Shown here: positions 45,462 through 53,803 of the stretch, in pieces
Numbering within the stretch: the stretch's first letter is position 1
Layout: every line of letters starts with the position of its first letter
Assembly: GCA_002506755.1 (NCBI GenBank)
Contig: DAYD01000016.1
Coordinates: 1 to 64,000 of the forward strand
DNA: 64,000 bases
Reading direction: 5' to 3'
DNA from: Euryarchaeota archaeon UBA462
GTDB taxonomy: Archaea > Thermoplasmatota > Poseidoniia > Poseidoniales > Thalassarchaeaceae
Position numbers and translations under genes: made by a program
The notes under the pieces: generated by a model
The model's input: the letters and a program-made list of their open reading frames with translations, nothing else
The model's database searches: none
What the model was told of the DNA's origin: nothing

Positions 45462-46548
45462 ATGTAAAATTGGGCCCATCTATAACTATTCCATAGTCAG
45501 ACATTCTGTTCAAAACCCTTGCAACTGCCTCTGTGGATAGAATCTCCGGAGGGTGAACACCAATTGGGATCATCTGTGGATCAGCTATCCACTCTTCCAC
45601 ACAACAAACTGTTACTAGACCAGTACATCTTGCCATTGAGTGCCCGTCATCTCCACCATGGTCTTCCACAGTCCAAGTCACTCTAGTTCCATCCATACCT
45701 ACGGCAAGGACCTCCATCCATGTAAACTCCGGTGTTTGATTATCGTACTCCCATTCCTTGGTAAGAGAATTGATGTCAATTGTTCCAGAATCTCTCTGAT
45801 CAATATATTTCTGAATGTGCCCAGGCCAACGAACGGTATATTCGGACATGTTGACTGATGGAATAGAATATAGTACACTTCTTAGCCCATCAGTTAGGAA
45901 TGCCTCCATATTTCCTTTATTCGGGACTCGAATATTGTGCCGATCAGAAAGTGGAGGCAAAATGACAACTTGTGAATCTCTGATTACTCTAGCTGGCCTG
46001 GTATATTCTGCGATAACATCCATAGGGGAAAATGGTGCCATGTACTTCCATCCTGGTGTCGGTTGTGCAGGGTTTCCCCCAACCCGCACCTCTCCAACTT
46101 TTAATGCCCCCAACGACCTATGTGCCTCGGATAGGAGCATATTGGAAAGACCAGGAGCAATTCCCGTATCCCAAATTATTGAGGCACCACTCTTGACAGC
46201 AGCGATATGAAAATTATCGGGTGTGTGCGCACTGAAACTAAGGTCAACGGTCTTCCAAGGAAGATTTGCTAGATTTGATGTGCTCTCGTGACCTATGTCT
46301 CCCGGTAGCATATTTACTACAATATCATTATCAGTGTCAAAATCAATATTATTGTCTGTCTTCAAAATTTGCGACAGAACCTGTACTGGGTTCTTATCTT
46401 GACCTAAATTATGAATCATAATACCCGGAAAGCTAGAAACTCGGTGTGGGTCGGGGTCAAATGCGTGTACTTCGTGTCCGGCTTGGGCCAATTTCTTTGC
46501 CACATAAGATCCAACAAGTCCGACACCGAGGCAAAAAATTCTCACCAC
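45442..46548 (-). CDS. Saccharopine dehydrogenase-like NAD(P) oxidoreductase
   Basis: This 368-residue protein begins with a Rossmann motif (IFCLGVGLVGSYVAKKLA) and HEVHAFDPDPHRV. TDNDIVVNMLPGDIGH and DTGIAPGLSNMLL follow, as in the saccharopine/lysine 6-dehydrogenase family. A C-terminal alpha/beta domain contains SDRHNIRVPNKGN and a MARCTGL strand. The family acts on lysine-derived or other amino substrates. The exact reaction is not visible and neighbours give no clue. Confidence 0.82.
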   Translation of the reverse strand: MVRIFCLGVGLVGSYVAKKLAQAGHEVHAFDPDPHRVSSFPGIMIHNLGQDKNPVQVLSQILKTDNNIDFDTDNDIVVNMLPGDIGHESTSNLANLPWKTVDLSFSAHTPDNFHIAAVKSGASIIWDTGIAPGLSNMLLSEAHRSLGALKVGEVRVGGNPAQPTPGWKYMAPFSPMDVIAEYTRPARVIRDSQVVILPPLSDRHNIRVPNKGNMEAFLTDGLRSVLYSIPSVNMSEYTVRWPGHIQKYIDQRDSGTIDINSLTKEWEYDNQTPEFTWMEVLAVGMDGTRVTWTVEDHGGDDGHSMARCTGLVTVCCVEEWIADPQMIPIGVHPPEILSTEAVARVLNRMSDYGIVIDGPNFTSNDHRK

Positions 46549-46648
46549 GTTCTCTGAAACTCGGGACTACTTAATGCCAGTGTCGGTATTGTGTTTCTAT
46601 GCCAAATTCTATCGATGGTTTGATTGGGGGCGGTAATAGCGGCAAAAC

Positions 46649-48031
46649 ATGGCAAATAGCGCAAGGATCGATCCATGGTCTTCTGACCAATCAACAGACT
46701 ACGCGAGAATTGTTGACCAATTTGGTCTATCCCCTGTTATATCCTCTAAACTTCCTAATCCCGGAATGCTTCATAGGAGGGGGATTGTTTTCGCTCACAG
46801 GGATTTGGATATCGTCGTGGGTTGCATGAATAGTTCAGATCCCTTTGGAGTGCTTACCGGATTGATGCCCAGCGGAAGAATGCATCTAGGCCACAGTATG
46901 GTCATTGAACAGGTTCGGTGGTTCCAGGAACAAGGGGGCGACATAACGGTCACAGTAGCCGATCTAGAAGCCCTCGCTACCCGAGGGACTACCCTATCCA
47001 AAGGGAGGAAGACTGCGATAAACGAGTATATCCATAATTACGCCGCTCTAGGTCTAAACCCAGACTCCACAAACGTATATTTCCAAAGTACTAGACCGCC
47101 AGTACAAAGACTTGCATTCACGCTAGGAAGGAGAACCAACCTATCAGAATTTGAGTCGATCTATGGCTTTACCGGAGAAACCAACTTAGCCCATGTTCAA
47201 GCCCCATTAGTACAGGTTGGAGATATAATTCACCCTCAGTTGGAGGAATATGGCGGGCTTCGGCCCATTGTGGTTCCTGTGGGGGTAGATCAGGATCCGC
47301 ACTTGAGACTAACTCGTGATATTGCCCAGAAAACCAACTGGTTCAACGTGAAGCCCCGTAAATCGGGTGGATTAACAGTATCTCTCTCTATACAGGAAGA
47401 CAATTTGGGACATATGGGAGTTTCTTCTAATGGGAGAGTGGATATGGCCACCCGTAATTCAATAATCGAGCAAATTGTCAATGAAATCTCCAATCTCGGT
47501 TTTTCCGATATCAATACAAACCCTAAGCACGGAACCATCGAAATCCCCGCTGCCACTACGGAAGATAAGCAAAAGATCAGAATGAAGATGCTGAGACTTG
47601 AAAGAAAATTTGGAGGAATGGGGCTAATACCGCCATCTTCGACATACCATAGGTTCGCTGTGGGAATGACTGGCGACAAGATGTCATCATCGAAACCTGA
47701 GACTACTATTTTCATGGATGATTCGATTGATCAAATGACTAAGAAGGTAAAACGCGCAATCAGTGGGGGCCAACCGACAGTGGAAGAACACAGAAGACTT
47801 GGGGGCGTTGTATCAAAGGACGTCGCTTTCCAATATCTTCAATTCTTTTTCGAAAGAGATGACGCGGCCATAGAAGAAGTAAGGGCAGAATATGAGAGTG
47901 GTAGGATGTTGGCTGGTGAGATTAAGCAATTATGCATAGACAAGGCGACAGAGTGGCTGCAGGATCTTGATGAAAAGAGACAACAATGGAGTGATCGTCT
48001 CTCAGAGTTCTTAGCTCCCGATTCTACTTAA
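46649..48031 (+). CDS. trpS: Tryptophanyl-tRNA synthetase
   Basis: This 460-residue class I synthetase has the HIGH-type PSGRMHLGHSMVI and QVGDIIHPQL. GVDQDPHLRLTRDIA precedes a canonical KMSSSKPET loop. The C-terminal IGGDP-like segment (RRLGGVVSKDV) fits archaeal TrpRS. Between the catalytic core and the KMSSS loop lies an insertion of about 95 residues (roughly 250-340; RKSGGLTVSLSIQEDNLGHM onward). Archaeal TrpRS proteins vary in this place. The start is ATG 46649. Confidence 0.95.
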   Translation: MANSARIDPWSSDQSTDYARIVDQFGLSPVISSKLPNPGMLHRRGIVFAHRDLDIVVGCMNSSDPFGVLTGLMPSGRMHLGHSMVIEQVRWFQEQGGDITVTVADLEALATRGTTLSKGRKTAINEYIHNYAALGLNPDSTNVYFQSTRPPVQRLAFTLGRRTNLSEFESIYGFTGETNLAHVQAPLVQVGDIIHPQLEEYGGLRPIVVPVGVDQDPHLRLTRDIAQKTNWFNVKPRKSGGLTVSLSIQEDNLGHMGVSSNGRVDMATRNSIIEQIVNEISNLGFSDINTNPKHGTIEIPAATTEDKQKIRMKMLRLERKFGGMGLIPPSSTYHRFAVGMTGDKMSSSKPETTIFMDDSIDQMTKKVKRAISGGQPTVEEHRRLGGVVSKDVAFQYLQFFFERDDAAIEEVRAEYESGRMLAGEIKQLCIDKATEWLQDLDEKRQQWSDRLSEFLAPDST

Positions 48032-48603
48032 AGCTCAAATATCGGCAAATCTGGTCCCAATTCTAATTTCGACCTTTCTTCGTCAGTTAGGTGTCTAGAT
48101 ATGACTGACTCATGTATTATCTGACTACTTCCTCGCGGGTCTAGCAACTCTAGAACTAAATCAGACCTGCCAACCTTAGCTTTTGAGAGGCCTTCCAGTA
48201 TGAATGCCGCCTCGCTCAAAGAATCACTATCCTCGAGCGATCTAATCATCGACTTGACAGCCTTCTCGAATCTGTCGATAACTCCCTCAACATTTGTGAT
48301 GTAACCGCTCGAGTTCCCTCCCGGGCTGACCTCGAGACCCAACCCGCGTATTCTTACAGTGCATGATGAAGATCTTACTACCCTGGCCGACCCGACACCA
48401 GTTGATTCCAAACACAAAGACCAGTATCCGTGTTTATCTCCTTCAGATGGTATAAAGTCTGTGTGCTTCCAACCGCAAGTTTCACAGAGGACTGTTATTT
48501 GTGTATGTTCCCCGAAATAAGGTATTTCAGAGGACATTGATAACATCGAAAGTCCATTATCGCTACCACATTGGGCACATGGAACGTCTACCTTGCTCTC
48601 CAT
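48028..48603 (-). CDS. ZPR1-type zinc-finger protein
   Basis: This 191-residue protein has an N-terminal zinc ribbon (CAQCGSD...CETCGWKH), then the ZPR1 beta domain with SARVVRSSSCTVRIRGLGLE and DRFEKAVKSMI. Archaeal proteins carry one ZPR1 module where eukaryotic ZPR1 carries two. Eukaryotic ZPR1 acts as an eEF1A chaperone. An archaeal role with EF-1A is plausible but not shown here. It overlaps the convergent trpS by four bases, and the SepF gene lies just upstream on the same strand. Confidence 0.82.
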   Translation of the reverse strand: MESKVDVPCAQCGSDNGLSMLSMSSEIPYFGEHTQITVLCETCGWKHTDFIPSEGDKHGYWSLCLESTGVGSARVVRSSSCTVRIRGLGLEVSPGGNSSGYITNVEGVIDRFEKAVKSMIRSLEDSDSLSEAAFILEGLSKAKVGRSDLVLELLDPRGSSQIIHESVISRHLTDEERSKLELGPDLPIFEL

Positions 48604-48607
48604 TTCA

Positions 48608-49069
48608 TCACTTCATCCTCACACCCTCGAATGACGGAGGAAGAAGAAGAAGTCTAGAAGAGCCCAATCTGACTAGTTGGCCGCTAATGTCTCCCTCAAT
48701 GAAGTCTTGAATCTTGCTTACTGCTAATCCAAGCTCCATATCTCTGGACATTAAGCCCGTCATTTCAACGATAACTATGTCTCCGTTTGATACCCAGTTC
48801 ATCAATTGAGAAATTCCGGTTACGTCCTCCAATGTTGCCCGGTGTACTATTACGTCCGATCTTGTCCTTGGTATTGGTGCATCTGGAAATCTCATACCAA
48901 GATCGTGATAGGATTCCCCCGGCTCTACAGAACTAGATGCTGAGTCAGAAACGCTAGGCATTTCAACCCATTTCGGATCTTCATCTTTGAATTTCACGTG
49001 CCTACGAAATGTGCCATACGCTTGATATCTTCTACATCTAGTGCGATATTCTATAGCGTTGCATAGCAT
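48608..49069 (-). CDS. sepF: SepF-like cell-division protein
   Basis: This is about 153 residues from ATG 49069; an ATG at 48961 would leave only the conserved domain, and an ATG at 49135 is also in frame. The C-terminal half has VIVEMTGLMSRDMELGLAVS followed by KIQDFIEGDISG, then VRLGSSRLLLLPPSF, the SepF core. In archaea SepF anchors FtsZ to the membrane, normally through an N-terminal amphipathic helix. The basic N-terminus here (RRYQAYGTFRRHVKFKDEDP) may do this. It is divergent from the proteasome beta gene. Confidence 0.82.
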   Translation of the reverse strand: MLCNAIEYRTRCRRYQAYGTFRRHVKFKDEDPKWVEMPSVSDSASSSVEPGESYHDLGMRFPDAPIPRTRSDVIVHRATLEDVTGISQLMNWVSNGDIVIVEMTGLMSRDMELGLAVSKIQDFIEGDISGQLVRLGSSRLLLLPPSFEGVRMK

Positions 49070-49142
49070 AAGAAAGCAACTCCAACCCCCGTCGCATTGA
49101 TAAGGGGTCGATTTCAGGTAGTAACTATACGGCACATCCGCC

Positions 49143-49148
49143 GGTGAT
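49143..49148 (+). promoter_or_regulatory. Shine-Dalgarno site deciding the psmB start
   Basis: GGTGAT sits four bases before ATG 49153. An in-frame GTG at 49144 lies inside this site, so it is unlikely to be the start. Confidence 0.5.
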
Positions 49149-49152
49149 AATT

Positions 49153-49779
49153 ATGGATGCCACAACTGACGCAATTAAGACTGGAACCAGCACAGTGGGA
49201 ATTACCTACAAAGGAGGTGTTGTGGTTGGAGCAGATCATCGGGCCACTATGGGACATTTTATCGCTAATAAATCGGTACAAAAGGTCTTCAGGATATCTG
49301 ACAACATTGCATTGACGACTGCTGGCCTTGTAGGTCACGCCCAATCACTTTCGAGGACTCTGGCAGCCGAGTTGAAGTTATTCCAGCTCAAGAGGGATCA
49401 TCCTATGACAGTAAAGGGAGCAGCAACACTCACTGCGAATATACTGGTAGGGCGACCCCATTATGTGCAGCTACTAATAGTAGGTGTAGATAGCTCTGGC
49501 CCAAGCGTGTACAGCATCGATTCTGCAGGTGGTTCGATACCTGACGTGTATTGTGCTACAGGTTCAGGTAGTCCCTTTATGTACGGAGTTTTAGAAGATC
49601 AGTTTGAATCTGACATGTCAAAGGAGGAAGCATTACGATTGGCTGCGAAATCACTTCTTGCATCCGCCCAGAGGGACGCTGCAAGCGGCAATGGTATGGA
49701 TCTAGCATATATAACAGATGAAACAGGCTTCACCCAACTTACTGAGGAAGAAACAGACAACCTCCTCTCAACACTGTGA
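49153..49779 (+). CDS. psmB: Proteasome beta subunit
   Basis: This is about 208 residues from ATG 49153. A short propeptide ends at G before the catalytic threonine (TG|TSTVGITYK). Active-site companions follow (GADHRATMG, IANKSVQKVF). The family signature ALTTAGLVGHAQ and GSGSPFMYGVLE are also present. It forms the proteolytic 20S core with an alpha subunit encoded elsewhere. It is divergent from sepF and 55 bases before fttA. Confidence 0.96.
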   Translation: MDATTDAIKTGTSTVGITYKGGVVVGADHRATMGHFIANKSVQKVFRISDNIALTTAGLVGHAQSLSRTLAAELKLFQLKRDHPMTVKGAATLTANILVGRPHYVQLLIVGVDSSGPSVYSIDSAGGSIPDVYCATGSGSPFMYGVLEDQFESDMSKEEALRLAAKSLLASAQRDAASGNGMDLAYITDETGFTQLTEEETDNLLSTL

Positions 49780-49833
49780 ACACACTCCCGGCCATCTGGC
49801 TAAAATGCCAACCGCGGAAACGAGGATTTTGAA

Positions 49834-51750
49834 ATGAGATTAACACTACCGGAAATAAAAAAGAAGGTATCCAAGATCATACCAGAATATATTGAGTATG
49901 AGGTCTCTCTGGAAGCTGGATCAATCTCCATCATCACCAAACAACCCGGCGAATTCTCGGGAGGCGGTGAAAACCTAACTGTAAAAATCGCCAAATCAAT
50001 CAAGAGGAGGATAGTAGTTAGGCCCCACACCGATATATTATCTCCGGAGGCAGAAGTACATGATGCTGTAAACCGGTTAATCCCTCCTACTGCTGAAGTC
50101 AGAAACGTTTGGCTCGATCCGGCTCTGAATGAGATAATACTGGAATGCGATGACCCCGCTGCTGCGGTCGGGCCAAAAGGCGCGAATATTCACGCTTTAC
50201 GAGATGAAGTAGGCTGGCTTGTAAAAGTAGAACGAGCCCCTGCAAGAGAAAGCAGAACACAACACGATATCAGGCGCTACAGGAAGGAGAATGCAGAAGA
50301 AAGAAGATCTTTGCTAAGAAAATTCGGTACAAGGATATATCGCCAACAAAGGCCGGGAGAGCCTTGGGTAAGAGTCACCGCGTTGGGATCCTACAGGGAA
50401 GTCGGGAGAGCCATGCATCTTGTCACTACGAACGAATCAAAGGTTTTAGTTGACGTTGGAGCCAAACCCACGAACAATATCAGCGAGGTTCAACCATTCT
50501 TCGCAGCTCCTGAACTCCTACCTTTGGACAACCTTGATGCTGTGATAATTACTCACGCGCATGTTGATCACATCGGAATGCTCCCTGTTCTTTTCAGGTA
50601 CGGATACAGAGGTCCTGTCTACTGTACTCCTCCAACCAGGGATCTAATGACCCTATTGCAGATTGATTACATCAAAGTCTCACAGGCCGAAGGCAATGAG
50701 CCTCCTTATTCCAAAGCAGACATACAAGAATGCATCAAACATGTCGTTGATGTCAACTGGGGTGATAAAACCGACATAGCGCCTGATGTCAAGATGACGA
50801 TGGAGAATGCCGGCCACATTTTAGGTTCTTCAAGTGTCTACATGCAGATTGGCGAAGGCAAGTCAGAGCACAAGCTTCTCTTCTCTGGAGACATAAAGTA
50901 CGAAAAATCGTGGCTGTTTGACGCAGCCACAGTCCGTTTCCCGAAGGTAGACACGTTAGTGATTGAATCAACCTATGGTGGACCCCAAAGCATTCAACCC
51001 ACAAGACAACAAGCTAGCCAAGAGCTTCAGGACCTAGTGACTGACGCCCTCAATAGGAAGGGCAAAATTTTCTGCCCTGTATTTGCAGTTGGTAGATCTC
51101 AAGAGGTCATGCTTGCAATAGATGAACTATTCAAATCCGGTAGAGTACCTCCCGTTACCGTGTGGCTCGATGGTATGATTAGTGAAGCAACTGCGATCCA
51201 TTCCAGCCACCCTAATTTCCTAAACAGGGATCTCAAAAAGAGGATGCTCAAAGGGGGAGATCAGAATCCATTCAATTCGAAATGGTTCAAACAAGTGGAT
51301 TCAAGGGAGCTTCGTGAATCGATTCTATTGGACCCTAGCCCCTGTATTGTGTTAGCTACAAGCGGTATGATGACCGGAGGGCCAATAATCGAGTACCTGA
51401 AGCACTGGGCTCCTGAACCTGCGAACACCCTTTGTTTCGTGGGCTACCAAGCTTCTGGAACTCTTGGAAGAAGGCTACAGGAGGGCCATTCCCATGTACC
51501 ACTTATGGATAAGGGGCAGACCCTAATGCTCGACGTAAATTGCAACATGGTCATCATTGATGGCTTCAGTGGTCATTCAGACAGGAACCAATTGGTAGAT
51601 TATGTGGCTGCACTAAATCCTACCCCTAGGAAAATTATTTGCCACCACGGGGACCCACAAACTTGTAATCAGTTCAGAATGGGACTGAGAGAGAAATTCA
51701 AGGTCCAGACATACGCCCCTGCCAACCTTGAGACGCTTAGGCTATCTTGA
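49834..51750 (+). CDS. fttA: Archaeal CPSF ribonuclease aCPSF1/FttA
   Basis: This is a 638-residue protein. It has two N-terminal KH-type domains (to about residue 150; AVGPKGANIHAL), then a metallo-beta-lactamase domain with ITHAHVDHIGML, FSGDIKYEKS and NAGHILGSSSV. A beta-CASP domain follows (VFAVGRSQEVML, ATSGMMTGGPIIEYLKHWAP), ending FSGHSDRNQL and CHHGDP. aCPSF1/FttA cleaves nascent RNA and terminates transcription in archaea. The full domain set and zinc ligands are present. Confidence 0.96.
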   Translation: MRLTLPEIKKKVSKIIPEYIEYEVSLEAGSISIITKQPGEFSGGGENLTVKIAKSIKRRIVVRPHTDILSPEAEVHDAVNRLIPPTAEVRNVWLDPALNEIILECDDPAAAVGPKGANIHALRDEVGWLVKVERAPARESRTQHDIRRYRKENAEERRSLLRKFGTRIYRQQRPGEPWVRVTALGSYREVGRAMHLVTTNESKVLVDVGAKPTNNISEVQPFFAAPELLPLDNLDAVIITHAHVDHIGMLPVLFRYGYRGPVYCTPPTRDLMTLLQIDYIKVSQAEGNEPPYSKADIQECIKHVVDVNWGDKTDIAPDVKMTMENAGHILGSSSVYMQIGEGKSEHKLLFSGDIKYEKSWLFDAATVRFPKVDTLVIESTYGGPQSIQPTRQQASQELQDLVTDALNRKGKIFCPVFAVGRSQEVMLAIDELFKSGRVPPVTVWLDGMISEATAIHSSHPNFLNRDLKKRMLKGGDQNPFNSKWFKQVDSRELRESILLDPSPCIVLATSGMMTGGPIIEYLKHWAPEPANTLCFVGYQASGTLGRRLQEGHSHVPLMDKGQTLMLDVNCNMVIIDGFSGHSDRNQLVDYVAALNPTPRKIICHHGDPQTCNQFRMGLREKFKVQTYAPANLETLRLS

Positions 51751-51775
51751 AGGACTATCAATATAGGTGGACTTC

Positions 51776-52207
51776 ATGGAAAACCCATGGTTCCTCATGA
51801 TATGCTCTTGTGGCAGATACTTTGGTAGAAAAATGGGACAAAACACCAATTGTCCTATGTGCGATTCAACCAGTAGCAAGCAGGTCGAGAAATATCCAGA
51901 CCCGATGTCACTAGCAAAAGCAGTTTCACAAGCAAATCTGCCGGAAGCAATATCCAAAGAATTAATGGAGAAAGAAACAAAGAAATTTCATAGAAAGAAA
52001 GATAACATGAATGGCGGAAAGAACAATTTCCTGATTTCCGCAATGAAAAGATCGACAGACCAAGATGGGACATTAACTATGGATTCCTTAGTATCAGAGC
52101 TTAGATCGTCTGGCTCTGATGAGGTTTCAGCTGAACTCCTCATAGGTCAAGCAGAACTGGAAGGGATGTTGATCAAAACCGGCCGAAAATCTTGGAAATG
52201 GCTCTAG
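51776..52207 (+). CDS. Zinc-ribbon protein with C-terminal winged-helix-like region
   Basis: This is about 143 residues from ATG 51776, with GGTGG six bases upstream; a GTG at 51767 is part of that site. The N-terminus has CSCGRYFGRKMGQNTNCPMC, a four-cysteine zinc ribbon. The middle is basic, and the C-terminal 60 residues (DGTLTMDSLVSELRSSGS onward to GRKSWKWL) look like a helix-turn-helix. It follows fttA on the same strand. A role in RNA or DNA binding is likely but unassigned. Confidence 0.7.
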   Translation: MENPWFLMICSCGRYFGRKMGQNTNCPMCDSTSSKQVEKYPDPMSLAKAVSQANLPEAISKELMEKETKKFHRKKDNMNGGKNNFLISAMKRSTDQDGTLTMDSLVSELRSSGSDEVSAELLIGQAELEGMLIKTGRKSWKWL

Positions 52208-52244
52208 CAAAGTTCTTCATACCAACACCATGGGTTTTTCTTTG

Positions 52245-52322
52245 GGGCCTGTGGGTTAGTCTGGTCTATGCTTGTTGGTTTGGGACCAATAGACCCTGGT
52301 TCAAATCCAGGCAGGCCCACCA
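52245..52322 (+). tRNA. tRNA-Pro (anticodon TGG)
   Basis: The acceptor arms GGGCCTG and CAGGCCC pair over seven bases. The T arm is CCTGG-TTCAAAT-CCAGG. The anticodon arm GTTGG-TTTGGGA-CCAAT gives TGG, with G at position 37 as expected for proline. A discriminator A and an encoded CCA follow at 52319-52322. The D-arm pairing is weak but GG is present in its loop. No intron is visible. Confidence 0.88.
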
Positions 52323-52444
52323 CTTCTCTGCTTCGAACTCATCGAGATCCAAGAAATCGTGGCAGGACTTGCACACCATTACCACCCTCAGAGGTGGCAC
52401 GACAGACCTCGCTACGTTCAAACGAAGCACCCCCATTTGGAAGC

Positions 52445-52564
52445 ATGGCGGTCAGGAGCGGGACCAAGGAGGAATTGTTCGACTCCCCGATCAAATCCGA
52501 AGAGCCTCCTGCAGATGAGGAATCCGTCAAGAAGGACATGTCTTTTTGGACCGAGGATGAGTGA
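52445..52564 (+). CDS. Possible small acidic protein (39 residues)
   Basis: This is a short frame from ATG 52445 (MAVRSGTKEELFDSPIKSEE) ending four bases before the next gene, with GGA seven bases upstream. Composition is charged and protein-like, and the spacing suggests a two-gene unit. The same frame upstream runs through the tRNA gene and is not coding. Support is weak. Confidence 0.35.
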   Translation: MAVRSGTKEELFDSPIKSEEPPADEESVKKDMSFWTEDE

Positions 52565-52567
52565 TTC

Positions 52568-52765
52568 ATGTCCGACTCTAACGATGGATGGATAATAACT
52601 GCTTATCGATTCTTTCAGGGATTGACTGCCGGTATAGGAGCCACAGTTGGCATACCGATAATAGGCGATTACTTCTTCGGAACCTGGGGTTTCTTTTCTG
52701 GCGTTGTCATTGGTTTTTACGTCCTGTGGTGGATTCTTCGTAATTTGCGCGTAGTGAACTCTTAG
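52568..52765 (+). CDS. Small two-helix membrane protein (65 residues)
   Basis: The protein has two hydrophobic segments, GLTAGIGATVGIPIIGDYFF and GFFSGVVIGFYVLWWILRNL, with Gly-rich first helix. It is short but clearly membrane-spanning, and it follows the 39-residue frame closely. No family is recognised. Confidence 0.6.
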   Translation: MSDSNDGWIITAYRFFQGLTAGIGATVGIPIIGDYFFGTWGFFSGVVIGFYVLWWILRNLRVVNS

Positions 52766-52812
52766 CCTCGTTCCCTACCAATCTTTCAAGTCTGGCACCC
52801 CCACAGCTGGAT

Positions 52813-52908
52813 ATGGACATAAGGCCGATATTGAACTGGGGGAGGATAGTAATAATCATCCTGTTAATTGGTCTCGTGGCCTATACTAGAACATCCATGC
52901 TAAGGTAG
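52813..52908 (+). CDS. Possible 31-residue single-helix membrane protein
   Basis: A frame from ATG 52813 to TAG 52908 reads MDIRPILNWGRIVIIILLIG then LVAYTRTSMLR. This is one hydrophobic helix with basic residues on both sides, about the minimum for a real membrane peptide. It fills most of the gap before the archaellin gene. No ribosome-binding site is obvious, so coding is uncertain. Confidence 0.4.
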   Translation: MDIRPILNWGRIVIIILLIGLVAYTRTSMLR

Positions 52909-52951
52909 GGCAATTAGGAAAGGTAATATCCCATTTCACCAGAGTAATGGT

Positions 52952-53803
52952 ATGGGCAATCGCCATTTTCAATCCGGTTCCATAGGAATTGGGGCGATGA
53001 TTGTATTCATCGCACTGATTTTAGTTGCGGCAGTAGCCTCTACGATTGTGATTTCAACAGTTGAGAAGCTGAATCAATCGTCAGAGAGTGCATCGGATGA
53101 TGTCAAGAACCAACTTTCTACTAAAATGGAAATTGAGAGCCTAATACTCACTCAACCATCATGCAGTGCAGAATTATTCCAAGATGCCGGATTTGGTGGT
53201 GCATGGTCCACGGTCTTCACAACTGGCGATTATGACAATGATGCTTTCCTTGCTGCGGGTGCTGTCGATAACGACGCCTCATCAATAATCGTAGAAGAGG
53301 GTTGCAGGATAATCATGTACGAAGGAAACAATTTCGACGGAGCCTGGGAGGCGCATCTAGACGCAGGAAACCAAAACCTAGCCGAAATCCAAGCTGCAGG
53401 AGGAGCCAATGACCAAGTGTCTTCCATCAAAGTAAGAGGATTCGGAGTGATGGCTATTATGAAGCCTGGATCCGGATCTGGGGATATAATGGTTCAAGAT
53501 ATTACATGGTCAATATCATGCAGGAATGGTACAAAAGTAGACTTCGACTCAGAAAACATAGTAGAATCCGGCTCAAGGATGTTGGATGGTATGAACACCG
53601 AAGGAATAGATGCCGACTTTGTGCCCGGGGAATTCATTTCTTATGGCGATTATATTCGTGTTCCAATGATTTGGATGAATTGCGCACCTGAGCTTGGGGA
53701 TAGATTGGAGCTATACGTCCACGTCCAAAACGGTGACTCCCTGATGAAGCTAATTAACGTTCAACATTTAGACAGAGGGAAAGATTTCCTATTTGACCCT
53801 TGA
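52952..53803 (+). CDS. Archaellin-like protein with embedded beta/gamma-crystallin domain
   Basis: This is a 283-residue protein. The N-terminus SGSIGIGAMIVFIALILVAA then VASTIVISTVEKLNQSSE matches the class III signal and hydrophobic helix of archaellins. Residues about 70-155 form a beta/gamma-crystallin domain: FQDAGFGG and YEGNNFDG fit the F/Y-x4-F-x-G Greek-key pattern. DNDASS (53267-53284) and NDQVSS (53408-53425) fit the Ca2+-binding N/D-N/D-x-x-S-S motif. The C-terminal part resumes archaellin-like beta sequence (FVPGEFISYGDYIRVPM). It would be a filament subunit with a Ca2+-binding insert. No other archaellum gene is next to it. Confidence 0.83.
   Translation: MGNRHFQSGSIGIGAMIVFIALILVAAVASTIVISTVEKLNQSSESASDDVKNQLSTKMEIESLILTQPSCSAELFQDAGFGGAWSTVFTTGDYDNDAFLAAGAVDNDASSIIVEEGCRIIMYEGNNFDGAWEAHLDAGNQNLAEIQAAGGANDQVSSIKVRGFGVMAIMKPGSGSGDIMVQDITWSISCRNGTKVDFDSENIVESGSRMLDGMNTEGIDADFVPGEFISYGDYIRVPMIWMNCAPELGDRLELYVHVQNGDSLMKLINVQHLDRGKDFLFDP

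Noticed and set aside
46599..46829. Plus-strand frame overlapping the TrpRS start
   Set aside because: It overlaps trpS in another frame and shows no protein-family features.
52268..52444. Open frame through tRNA-Pro
   Set aside because: The tRNA folds convincingly, so the frame across it is not coding; only the part after 52445 may be.
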